The notes below the pieces were generated by a model. The model ran no database searches and was not told the origin of the DNA. It saw nothing but the letters and a program-made list of their open reading frames with translations. From Corynebacterium pilosum DSM 20521 = CIP 103422 (lineage in GTDB: Bacteria > Actinomycetota > Actinomycetes > Mycobacteriales > Mycobacteriaceae), in NCBI RefSeq assembly GCF_000373805.1, contig NZ_KB892467.1:113210-177209 (forward strand): a stretch of DNA of 64,000 nucleotides. Reading direction: 5' to 3'. A program made the translations under genes and the position numbers. Below, one piece after another: positions 16,318-25,339 of this stretch (positions are counted from its first letter, which is position 1; every line of letters begins with the position of its first letter).

Positions 16318-19300
16318 TATTGCTTGCCTCCCAGGGTCAGTACGCCGTCGATCAGCCGGGCGGTATCGTCGAGAAGCACTGCCGCCTCCAGCTCCTTGCC
16401 TCCGCCGCCTAGGTTACGGTCGGCGGGTCGCTCATACAAAGCCTCGCCGCCATGAATGGCGTCCGCGATCCGCGCTAAGCCCTGTGCTTCACGACGACGC
16501 GCCTGCCGCTCCCAGCCGTCCGCATCCAATCCGGCGTTGCGTAGCGCCGACAGGAATGCAGCCGGGTGCACTACTGCCACCAGGGCGGAGACGTGGCCGA
16601 AGCCCAGTGAGGTCACCAGACCTGCCTTGGCGACCAGCTCGAGTGGTTCGCGCAACCAGACCATGTGCGCGTCCTTGCGCAGCGCCGGGTCGACGCAGTC
16701 GAGGGAACGGTTGGCCGGCACCACGCCGCTGCGCAGCACCTGGGTCAGCCCGACCAGCTGGAAGGCCGCCGCACCACCCTTGGCATGACCAGTCAACGTC
16801 TTCTGCGAGATCACGAACAGCGGGTTGCCCTCTGCGCGCCCCAGGGAGGCGGCGATGCGCTCGTGCATGTCGGACTCGTTGGGGTCATTGGCGTTGGTGG
16901 AAGTGTCATGCTTGGACACGATCGCGATCTCATCGGGGCTCACATCCAGTGCAGCAAGGCTCGTCGCTAAGCGCGACTGCCTCCCGCCACGTGCTGCCCC
17001 GAGCGCACCCAAGCCCGGTGCGGGGATGGAGGTGTGGGCGCCGTCGGCGAAGGATTCCGCGAACCCGACTACGCCAAGCACCGGCAGGCCCATCTCATAG
17101 GCCACCCGGCCGCGCGCAAGGATGAGCACGCCGCCGCCCTCGGACTCGATGAAGCCGCCGCGGCGCCGGTCGTTGGCGCGCGAGAAGTAGCGATGCTCGA
17201 TGCCCTTGGCCTCCATGGAGGCGGAATCGGCGGTGGCGTTCATGTCGCCGAAACCGGTAATGCCCTCCACGGAGAGGTCGTCGATTCCGCCGGTGACCAC
17301 CACGTCGGCCTTGCCCAGGCGCAGCTTGTCCACGCCTTCCTCCACGCTCACCGCGGCGGTGGCGCAGGCGGCAACTGGGTGGATCATCTGGCCGTAGCCG
17401 CCCACATAGTCCTGCATGATGTGCGCGGCCACCACGTTCGGCAGCGCTTCCTGCAGGATGTCGTTGGGGCGCGGTTCGGCCAGCAAGCCGTCGATATACA
17501 GCGAGCGCAGCGATTCCACCCCGCCCATGCCCGTGCCCATCGTCGAGGACACACGTGCAGGGTGCACCGCCCCTAGCAGCTCAGCGGGGCTGAACCCGCT
17601 GGAGAGGAACGCGTCGACGGTGGCCACCAAGTTCCACAGAGCCAGCCGGTCGAGGTTGTCGATCATATCGGCCGGGATGCCCCAGCGCGCCGGATCGAAA
17701 CCTTCAGGCACCTGACCGCCGACAAAACGGCTCATCGCAACACGTCGCGGCACGCGCACCGGGGTTCCCGCCTTGCGCGTGACGACGAACTCCTCGCCCT
17801 GTGCCACCGCCACCGTGTTCTCGGGGTCGGAATCCACAAAGGTCTGCGCGGTGTCGCGGTCGGCGACCGTGAACGAGAGATCGCGCTCCAGGTAGATGGT
17901 GGTCAGCTCTGGTGCGAGGTTGTCCACCATGTGGAAATCATCGTGGTACTGGCGCACACCCACCCGGGCCAGGACATCGTCGTGAAGCACCTCGTAGAGG
18001 TCCTCTTCGGCGATCTCGTTGCCGTCCTGGTCCAGCCAGCCATTGTCGTAGGTGATCAGGCCCATCGACCAGGCAAGTTCGGTCACACCGGCAGCACTCA
18101 GCCCGCCGAGCTCGGCTTCGAAGCGAGTGCGCGAGGAGCCGTAGGGTCCGACTTCCGCGGCACCCACGATGACGACCATGTCGTCAATGGACTGCTCCAC
18201 GTTGAACTCAGGCTGCGTCCACTCGATCGGCGCGGGCACGTTCGGCAAGGCCTTCACGGTCTCTGCCTCGTGCTTGTCGACGACTACCTCTTCCGCCTCG
18301 AGCGCGGTGAGGTCAATATCGGCCTCACCTAAACCACCAGTGAAGTCCGCCACCACCGGGGCCTGGGCGGCGTGAGTACGCACGTCCTCGCTGATCTGAC
18401 TGATCAGCTTGTCGGCGATCTCCTCGGTAGAGTACGTGGTCACGCCTTCGGCTTCGACGGCTGCGACAAGCGGATCGTTGCCACCCATCAGGCCTGTGCC
18501 GCGCACCCAACCAATCAGTGCGTGGACCAGGCTTGTGCGCTCGCCCCACACCTTCTCGGCGTGCCAGCGGGTCACCACCGCGTCGAGTGCGGCCTTGGCT
18601 TCGCCGTAGGCACCGTCGCCGCCAAAGCGACCACGGTTCGGGCTGCCCGGGAGCACCGCGTGGAGGCGGTTGTTCACGTTGGTGTCCGAGCCTAGGGCCG
18701 ATAGCCCGGCGATGAGGCGTTCCACCGACCACAGCAGCAGGCGCATTTGTGCTTCGGCGGCAGGGCCAGCGTCGGCAAGCGATCCGGTCACTCGCGGCGC
18801 AGCAAACGGGAAGAGCAGGGTGGGCACCAGCGCGGGCTTGGTGATCTTCTTATCCGCGCCCACGATCTCCGACTGCTCCGAGCCGATCCATTCGATCAGC
18901 TGGTCCAGGTCCCCCATGGCCGACAGGTTCGACGGTACCACCCACAGCTTTGCGGTGCCGCGGGCGTGGGTGCGGTAGAGCTGCTTATAAAACTCCAGGC
19001 GCGCATGCCCCAGGTTCGAGGTGGTGGCAATCACGGTGGCCCCGCCTTCCAGCAGCTTTCCTGCCACGGCGGCACCGATCCCGTTCGGGGAGGCACCGGT
19101 GAGCACGGCCACGTCGGCGGCATAGTCCAGCGGGCGCATATCACGGGCCTGGGCGGCTTGTTCGGTCTTGCCGTAGTGCTCGGCGATCAGCGCCACGGCT
19201 TCGCCAGCACCGGTGACATCAACATCGAGTCCGCGGGCAATGTCTTCGCGCGCGGTGGCCCAGCGGTCGTCGATTAGCACGGCCTCGCGCGCGTCGAAAC

Positions 19301-22300
19301 GCGGCGCAACCTGGCGCGGCCAATCCGAACCAAGCTCGCGGGTGACCAGGTCGAGCAGGTTGTCATCGCTGTCCTCGAAGGTCTCCGCTGCGACGTGGTC
19401 GTGGCCGAGGCGGCGCAGCAGCTCACGCGCGGTCTCCGCCAGCACGTCCTCCTGCCCCGTCAGCTGCTTCGCGAATTCACCCAGCGCGGCCGAATCGACC
19501 ACACCACCGGCGTTTCCTGCCTGCGGCAGGGCCACGGACAGTCCGCGAGAGGCGGCGACGGCCTCGACAGCGGCGTCGATCAGCGCATCCAGATCGCTTG
19601 CCGACGATACCTGCGGCAATGTTGCCAGCTCACCACCGCGCAGGGAGGCGCCTTCACGGGTGCCCATCACAATGGCGGCGGTGACGTGGTCTACCCAGCC
19701 GGGGCCGAGCTCCCACGTGCCGGTGACGCGCTCGGCGATATAGGCCGGTTTCTTACCCGCCGGCCCGGTGATGCGGCGCAAAGAATCTGCCACGGTATCG
19801 CCCAGGACTGGGCCGAAGGCGGTGTAGCCCTTGGCCATCTTCGTTACGGTCGCCTTCAGGTCATCAAGCTCAGCGTCGGCGGCGCCATCGATGGCGCCTA
19901 GGCCGAATTCCACGCCCAAGTCGAGCAGAAGCTGATTACGCCTGGACGACACACCCTCCACCAAAGTTTCGATGGAGTCGGTGGTGCCCATCTGGTCTGG
20001 GCGCACCTTCGTCCACACACTGATGAGCATTTCGGTGGCATCGGCCGGGGTGAAGGTGATGTCCGCCGGACGTTCTTGCTGCTGCCCAGCTGGCGCGGCA
20101 GGTGCCGCCTGCATTGCAGGCGTGCTCGGTGTTTCTGAGGCTGGCGCAATCTCTTCAGACGGTTCTGCCTCGTCCTCTGCCGCAGCCGGGATATCGCGGA
20201 CGAACTCGTCGGTAGCAAAGACTGCGGCGCGGTCGCGCTCCACGTTGAGCACCGTAATCTCGGTGCCGGCAAACTTCGGCAGGGCCAAGGTCTGGCCCAG
20301 CATATTGGCCAGCGTTGGCGAAGCGCCCACGCCCACCTCGACGAAGCGCTCCACACCCAGGCTGGTCAGCAGCAGTTCCTGGGTTTCAATCCACCGCACA
20401 GGCGACGCGAACTGCCAGGCCAGAAGCTCAATCAGCAAGGTACGGCCCAGTTTGACCGGATCGGCGGCAGCGGCATCGAAGTCCGCCAGGATCTCTGCGA
20501 TATATGGCGAATCGACCACCTCGGCGATCGACTCTGCAAATTCGCGCGTCAGCTCAAAGGGGCGCGCAACCAGGTTCGGGATGTACTGCCCCACCAACAC
20601 GTCGAGGTCGACGTCCTGCGGGATCAAGGAATCAAGGTGGTCGCGGAAATCATCCACACCGCCGAGCAACTTGGAGGAGTGGAAAGGCACGTCGATGCCC
20701 GGGATCATCACCAATGCTTGACGGCCCGGCCCGCGGGTCTCGGCATCGTCGGCAAGCGCGCGCAACCCAGCCAAAGTGCCAGCTACGGCGTACTGGCGGC
20801 CATCGATGTTGTAGTTCACGATCTCCAGGAACTCGCCGGTGCGCTCCGAGAGCTCAGCCACGTAGGCCTCAACATCATCACCGGACAGGCCCATGCGGTA
20901 CGGGCGCAGGGCGGCCAGCGCGTAGTTGGACACGCCCTCGTCGTTACGCTCCACAAGGCGGTGCATGGTGAGACCGCGGCGGTACACGAGCTCGACGACG
21001 GCCTCCAGCGACAGCACCTCCGCGTAGGCGGCCAGGGCGTTGTACTCGCCGACGGAGTGGCCGGCGAAAAACGCCTCCGAATTCAGCACGCCCGCTTCGC
21101 GCATTTCGGCAATCTGTGCGCAGCCCAGCGTGGCCATCGCGACCTGCGTGAACTGGGTCAAGAACAGCGCGCCATCTGGGTGGTGGAAAGCCTCGCCGTC
21201 CACCACGACCTCCGGCGGGTTGTTTCGCACGATTTCCAGGATGGAAAAGCCCAGCGCGGTGCGCGTGTGGCGGTCGGCGCGGTCCCACACAGCCCGGGCG
21301 GCAGCACTGGAGCTGTAGGCGTCCATGCCCATGCCCTGGGACTGGATACCCTGGCCCGGGAAGCCATAGAAGGTGGTCGGCGCGGCCATCACTGCGGTGG
21401 CGGTGACAGCCAGTTCGCCGTCGGCGGTCACGGTGACGGTGCGGACTTCCTCGCACCCCGGCCGGTTATCGATGCCGGTGCGCTCCACCGTCACCTCCAG
21501 CTCAGCACCCGGCGCGATCGGGGCGAGCATGGTGGCGGTGTATTCGACCACGCGCCCACCTGCCTCAGCCGCCATGAGCTGCCCGATTGCGCTGGTCCAC
21601 ATGCCGTGAACGATCACACCAGGCAAGCCGGCCAGCTGCGCTGCGGCATCGGAAACGTGGATGGGGTTACGGTCCCCGGAAACAATGGCGAAAGGCACCA
21701 AGGATTCCGGCGCAGACAGTTGCGCGTAGGAGCGGTGAGAGTGCGGGGCTTCGCTCACGCTCGGCAACACCGACACGTTGGCGTTGGTGTCGGCGGTGGC
21801 GGACCCGGCACGCCCTCGGATGGCGAAACGCTCCGTCAAGGTTGCCAGTTCCTCGCCATCGGCGGTGATCTCGGCGCGTACGACGACAACGCGGCCCAGC
21901 TCGGTATCGGAGACATCGTCGGCACGCGCGCTGACCTGCAGGCTCGCGGTGTCGGGCATCTCGCGCAGCATGGTCAGGTGGTGCTCAAGGTGGACCAAAG
22001 ACAGCATGCCTTCGACAACCAAGCGATCGGTGCCTGGGATGCGCGCGTCGGCCACGGCGGCGAAAATGGCCGGCCAGGCCTTCCCGACCAGCACATCGGG
22101 CGCTCCCCCACCCACGCCAGGCAGGTAGCCGGCAGTCACATTGTCGTAGTCGGCGCGGTGCGCAGCACTCAGTTCGGCGCTCCAGGACGCGACGCCATCG
22201 GTGACAGGTGCGAGTTCGCCACCTGCGGCAACCCGTGTGAGTTCCAACATGGCGCGTTCGGCCTCGTCGGTAGTGACGATGGGGCTAAACGCTGGGTCGC

Positions 22301-25088
22301 GGGGTGCTTCGATCCGGATGCGCAGCTCCGCCTGGCCCACGTTGACGATGGCATCTGCATGCGTCTCGTCGACGTCGACAAGCTCACCCAGCTCAGCGAA
22401 ACGGTTGGCTTGCTCACGGCCCGCCCAGTTCAGCGACGGTGCCGCGGCAATGCGCTCAGATGCGGTGCGCTTATCGACGACCGGCTGCTCCTCCGCTGCA
22501 TCAACGCCCGCCTGTTCAAACCGAGCCAGAAGTTCGGCGACGGGCTCGTCGACACGCTCAATGCCATCAACAGCGACGATGCCAGGGATGATGCACACCC
22601 CGTCCGCATCAAAGCGATTGTCGTGCGCCTGCCAGAGACTGTCCGTACGGAAACTGCGGCGCACATCAGCACCGATCTCCTCGACGAAGCCCACCGGCTT
22701 CCCGGGACGGCGGCACAGAGCAATGAACCAGTCCTGATCGGAAGGAGTCAGCGTGGTTGTCGCCGCGTTGGGATAAGCGGCCAGCAGCTCGTCGATAAGC
22801 GACCCTGGCTCCACATCGGCATCTGCGGTGACGGCGGGAACAAACTCGCCGTGATCCAGCGGGTGCAAGCGGGTCTCAGCGCGCGCGAGCATGTCAGCAA
22901 AACGGGTGTACCACGTGCGGTCGACCCAACCATCCAGGTAGGACAGCTCCGCGTAACGACGAAGCCACTCCTCATACGTCATCTCATCGGTATCACCGAA
23001 ATAAGGGCGGCAGGTATGCGACAACGCCTCAACGATCTCATCCTTGTGCTCTAAGGCGCCCTCCGCATCCCCGACGAAACGGTCCAGCAGGCGGCCTGCG
23101 CGCGCCCAGGAATTATCGATCTCATAGAGGTCCGCACCCAACTGGCTCAGAGCCGAGGCCATACCGTCGCGCCCCTGGCCCTGGCCCACCCAGCCCTCGA
23201 TCCCGCGGGTCTCGGCCAGCAGCTGCTTCACCGAATCAGAAGCCGTGGACTCCTTCGTCGCCATAGCCGCGGTGCCAACGAGGATCCCGTCGACAGGCAT
23301 CGCCGGCAGATCATAGCGCTTCGACCACGCGCCCGTCAGATACTCCGCTGCAGCCTCCGGGGTACCAATACCGCCGCCGACGGCCAACACCACGTTGTCA
23401 CGAGCTCGAATGTCCTCATACGTGGCGATTAGCAGCTCATCCAGGTCCTCCCACGAGTGGTGACCGCCCGCCTTACCCCCTTCGACCTGGACGATGATCG
23501 GGGTGTCCGGAAGATCGTCGGCCACCTGCAAAATCTTAGAAATCTGGGCGACTGCACCCGGCTTAAACGCCACCCACGGGAAACCCTCATCGCGCAAAGT
23601 GCGCACCAAAGCCACCGCGTCCTCGTGCGGCGGAATGCCAGCCGAAACCACAATCCCGTCAACCGGCGCACCATTCGCGCGGGCCCGCGGGACAAGACGC
23701 TTGCCCTCAATCTGCATACGCCACTGCTGCGGATTCAAAAACATGGCGTTAAACTGGGCATTCGCGCCGGGCTCCAGCATGTCATTCAGTCGCTCGAGGT
23801 TCTCACCGAGGATCTCGTCAGTGACCTGGCCACCACCGGCCAGCTCTGCCCAGAATCCGGCGTTTGCTGCCGCTGCGACGATCGCCGGATCAACGGTGGT
23901 GGGGGTCATGCCCGCCAGCAGGATCGGGCTGCGCCCAGTGACCTCAGTAAAACGGGTCTGCAGGCGATCGGCCCCGCCCCGAGTGACCACGCGCGGGGCG
24001 AAATCGGAGTACGGGCGCGGGCGATGCGGGGCAAGGCCGACATCAAAGAGCTGTGCCTGCCCCTCCACATCGTCCACGGCCAACACACCGATGCCCAAGC
24101 CTGCGGTATTGGCGCGCGTCAACGCGGCAGCCCCACCCGCCGGCCCAAGCTCCAAGACCCAGGCCACCTGCTCGTCGGCAAGCGCGCGCGTCTCCTCTAC
24201 CCAGTCAATCGGGTTGACCAACACGTGCTGGGCAAGCTCGCGGGCCAGCGCCTCGTCGATACCCGCAGCTCCCGCCCATTCCACGACCTGATCGGCGGCA
24301 GCCTGCATCTGCGGGTGGTGGAAAGCCGCCTGCACACGCAGTTGATTCAGCGACGGGGCGAAGGGGCGGCCGCCGCGCTCCTTCGCATCGACGGCCTTCT
24401 TGTCTGCATCCGCGGTGGCCTGCAGGCGCGCCGAGACCAGCTCAATCTCGGCGGGTGTACCGCACACCACAAAAGAATCGCGCGTATTGCGCAGGCCGAT
24501 TACGACATCGGTGCCAGCCAGTGCTTTTTCGATGTGCTCGCGGCTGGTCCGGCCCACGGCCAGCATGGGCGAGGTCTCTGCGGCCCGAATCAGGCCGGTG
24601 GAACGCGCGGTACGCGTCATTGCCGCGCCGATCAGCTGGGCGATCGCCAGCACCTCCGCCGGGTTGTTCTCGAGGGCTGCTACGGCCAGCACGCCCTGGG
24701 AATGGCCAATCGCCGCGGCACGCGCGTCAACGTCGAAGCCTTGGCGTTTCAGCGACTCCAGCACCGCCAGTTGAGCCACAAGAATGCCGGGCACGCTGAC
24801 CGCGGCGTCAGTGGTATCGCACGCAGGAGGGGTGTCGGCCCACGCCAATGGGTCAAAACCGTGGGGATAGAAGGCGGCCAGCTCGTCGTTAAGCGGAGCG
24901 AGCAGCTCGGCAGTACCTGCGACGATCTCAGACAGCGGCGCGGTGACCCCCGTGGCCAGCGCTGTGCTCAGTGTATCCAGCCACGAGAATCCCTGCCCCG
25001 AGAACGAGAGTGCAAATCCTGCACCGCCTGGTCCTTCTAGTTGGCCGATCAGGCGGTCGTCGCGTTGGTTGCTGCTCAGATCGTTCAC
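16317..25088 (-). CDS. fasA: Type I fatty acid synthase
   Basis: A single 2,923-residue megasynthase making fatty acids de novo in the cytoplasm from acetyl- and malonyl-CoA. Domains in order: acetyltransferase (GHSQG near residue 129); enoyl reductase (LLAGMTPTTVDPAIVAAAANAG around 385-415, FMN-type); dehydratase (GDRNPIHV, VIVHGMW around 1140-1165); malonyl/palmitoyl transferase (FYGFPGQGIQSQ, then GHSVGEYNALAAY with Ser near 1345); Ala/Pro linker; acyl carrier domain (GVSSRRNQLLLDLG, pantetheine Ser near 1712); ketoreductase (LTGASPNGIGAAV near 1996); ketosynthase (PVAACATAAVSVEEG, Cys near 2575). All active-site motifs looked for are intact and the length is typical. Mycolata use this enzyme for membrane fatty acids and mycolate precursors. 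acpS is coupled downstream. The name fasA rests on synteny with C. glutamicum; a second FAS-I elsewhere in the genome is possible. Confidence 0.97.
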   Translation of the reverse strand: MNDLSSNQRDDRLIGQLEGPGGAGFALSFSGQGFSWLDTLSTALATGVTAPLSEIVAGTAELLAPLNDELAAFYPHGFDPLAWADTPPACDTTDAAVSVPGILVAQLAVLESLKRQGFDVDARAAAIGHSQGVLAVAALENNPAEVLAIAQLIGAAMTRTARSTGLIRAAETSPMLAVGRTSREHIEKALAGTDVVIGLRNTRDSFVVCGTPAEIELVSARLQATADADKKAVDAKERGGRPFAPSLNQLRVQAAFHHPQMQAAADQVVEWAGAAGIDEALARELAQHVLVNPIDWVEETRALADEQVAWVLELGPAGGAAALTRANTAGLGIGVLAVDDVEGQAQLFDVGLAPHRPRPYSDFAPRVVTRGGADRLQTRFTEVTGRSPILLAGMTPTTVDPAIVAAAANAGFWAELAGGGQVTDEILGENLERLNDMLEPGANAQFNAMFLNPQQWRMQIEGKRLVPRARANGAPVDGIVVSAGIPPHEDAVALVRTLRDEGFPWVAFKPGAVAQISKILQVADDLPDTPIIVQVEGGKAGGHHSWEDLDELLIATYEDIRARDNVVLAVGGGIGTPEAAAEYLTGAWSKRYDLPAMPVDGILVGTAAMATKESTASDSVKQLLAETRGIEGWVGQGQGRDGMASALSQLGADLYEIDNSWARAGRLLDRFVGDAEGALEHKDEIVEALSHTCRPYFGDTDEMTYEEWLRRYAELSYLDGWVDRTWYTRFADMLARAETRLHPLDHGEFVPAVTADADVEPGSLIDELLAAYPNAATTTLTPSDQDWFIALCRRPGKPVGFVEEIGADVRRSFRTDSLWQAHDNRFDADGVCIIPGIVAVDGIERVDEPVAELLARFEQAGVDAAEEQPVVDKRTASERIAAAPSLNWAGREQANRFAELGELVDVDETHADAIVNVGQAELRIRIEAPRDPAFSPIVTTDEAERAMLELTRVAAGGELAPVTDGVASWSAELSAAHRADYDNVTAGYLPGVGGGAPDVLVGKAWPAIFAAVADARIPGTDRLVVEGMLSLVHLEHHLTMLREMPDTASLQVSARADDVSDTELGRVVVVRAEITADGEELATLTERFAIRGRAGSATADTNANVSVLPSVSEAPHSHRSYAQLSAPESLVPFAIVSGDRNPIHVSDAAAQLAGLPGVIVHGMWTSAIGQLMAAEAGGRVVEYTATMLAPIAPGAELEVTVERTGIDNRPGCEEVRTVTVTADGELAVTATAVMAAPTTFYGFPGQGIQSQGMGMDAYSSSAAARAVWDRADRHTRTALGFSILEIVRNNPPEVVVDGEAFHHPDGALFLTQFTQVAMATLGCAQIAEMREAGVLNSEAFFAGHSVGEYNALAAYAEVLSLEAVVELVYRRGLTMHRLVERNDEGVSNYALAALRPYRMGLSGDDVEAYVAELSERTGEFLEIVNYNIDGRQYAVAGTLAGLRALADDAETRGPGRQALVMIPGIDVPFHSSKLLGGVDDFRDHLDSLIPQDVDLDVLVGQYIPNLVARPFELTREFAESIAEVVDSPYIAEILADFDAAAADPVKLGRTLLIELLAWQFASPVRWIETQELLLTSLGVERFVEVGVGASPTLANMLGQTLALPKFAGTEITVLNVERDRAAVFATDEFVRDIPAAAEDEAEPSEEIAPASETPSTPAMQAAPAAPAGQQQERPADITFTPADATEMLISVWTKVRPDQMGTTDSIETLVEGVSSRRNQLLLDLGVEFGLGAIDGAADAELDDLKATVTKMAKGYTAFGPVLGDTVADSLRRITGPAGKKPAYIAERVTGTWELGPGWVDHVTAAIVMGTREGASLRGGELATLPQVSSASDLDALIDAAVEAVAASRGLSVALPQAGNAGGVVDSAALGEFAKQLTGQEDVLAETARELLRRLGHDHVAAETFEDSDDNLLDLVTRELGSDWPRQVAPRFDAREAVLIDDRWATAREDIARGLDVDVTGAGEAVALIAEHYGKTEQAAQARDMRPLDYAADVAVLTGASPNGIGAAVAGKLLEGGATVIATTSNLGHARLEFYKQLYRTHARGTAKLWVVPSNLSAMGDLDQLIEWIGSEQSEIVGADKKITKPALVPTLLFPFAAPRVTGSLADAGPAAEAQMRLLLWSVERLIAGLSALGSDTNVNNRLHAVLPGSPNRGRFGGDGAYGEAKAALDAVVTRWHAEKVWGERTSLVHALIGWVRGTGLMGGNDPLVAAVEAEGVTTYSTEEIADKLISQISEDVRTHAAQAPVVADFTGGLGEADIDLTALEAEEVVVDKHEAETVKALPNVPAPIEWTQPEFNVEQSIDDMVVIVGAAEVGPYGSSRTRFEAELGGLSAAGVTELAWSMGLITYDNGWLDQDGNEIAEEDLYEVLHDDVLARVGVRQYHDDFHMVDNLAPELTTIYLERDLSFTVADRDTAQTFVDSDPENTVAVAQGEEFVVTRKAGTPVRVPRRVAMSRFVGGQVPEGFDPARWGIPADMIDNLDRLALWNLVATVDAFLSSGFSPAELLGAVHPARVSSTMGTGMGGVESLRSLYIDGLLAEPRPNDILQEALPNVVAAHIMQDYVGGYGQMIHPVAACATAAVSVEEGVDKLRLGKADVVVTGGIDDLSVEGITGFGDMNATADSASMEAKGIEHRYFSRANDRRRGGFIESEGGGVLILARGRVAYEMGLPVLGVVGFAESFADGAHTSIPAPGLGALGAARGGRQSRLATSLAALDVSPDEIAIVSKHDTSTNANDPNESDMHERIAASLGRAEGNPLFVISQKTLTGHAKGGAAAFQLVGLTQVLRSGVVPANRSLDCVDPALRKDAHMVWLREPLELVAKAGLVTSLGFGHVSALVAVVHPAAFLSALRNAGLDADGWERQARRREAQGLARIADAIHGGEALYERPADRNLGGGGKELEAAVLLDDTARLIDGVLTLGGKQ

Positions 25089-25339
25089 GTGGAGCTCTCC
25101 TCTTGGTGGGGTGGTCGAAGACGGACAAAGGCTAGGTTTCTAGGTTTAAGGCCCAGCACATAAGTTGAGGGAACCGTCGTCTTTTGCTTTGGCGCAAAAC
25201 ACTACCCGCTTCCCGTCCCTAAGTCATTTCGCCTAGCTAACAAGTTCAGGGTTTAGTGCCTTCATCGTAATTTCGCCTCCTTTGGTTACACCACAGGGTA
25301 ACCTAACCATGCACTTGTAATTTTTCGAAAGTTTTTCCT
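25089..25339. promoter_or_regulatory. Divergent promoter region fasA / BCCT transporter
   Basis: The 251 bases hold both promoters. Two near-identical decamers, AAGTTGAGGG (25162-25171) and AAGTTCAGGG (25242-25251), lie 80 bp apart on the same strand and flank an AT/GC-mixed stretch. They are candidates for a regulator of fasA such as FasR, but I cannot confirm a match to the published fasO site. A half DtxR-like GTAACCTAA lies near 25298. Confidence 0.35.

Noticed and set aside
20637..23054. 805-codon open frame antisense to fasA
   Set aside because: High-GC shadow of the FAS-I gene; composition is His/Gly/Arg-rich with no domain, no ribosome-binding site, and fasA domains are complete across it.
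25221..25228. CCCTAAGTCA as a third, inverted copy of the fasA decamer
   Set aside because: Only six of ten bases agree with the two good copies.
25294..25308. GTAACCTAA resembling a DtxR half-site
   Set aside because: The other half of the 19-base DtxR palindrome is not there; the match is too weak to claim.
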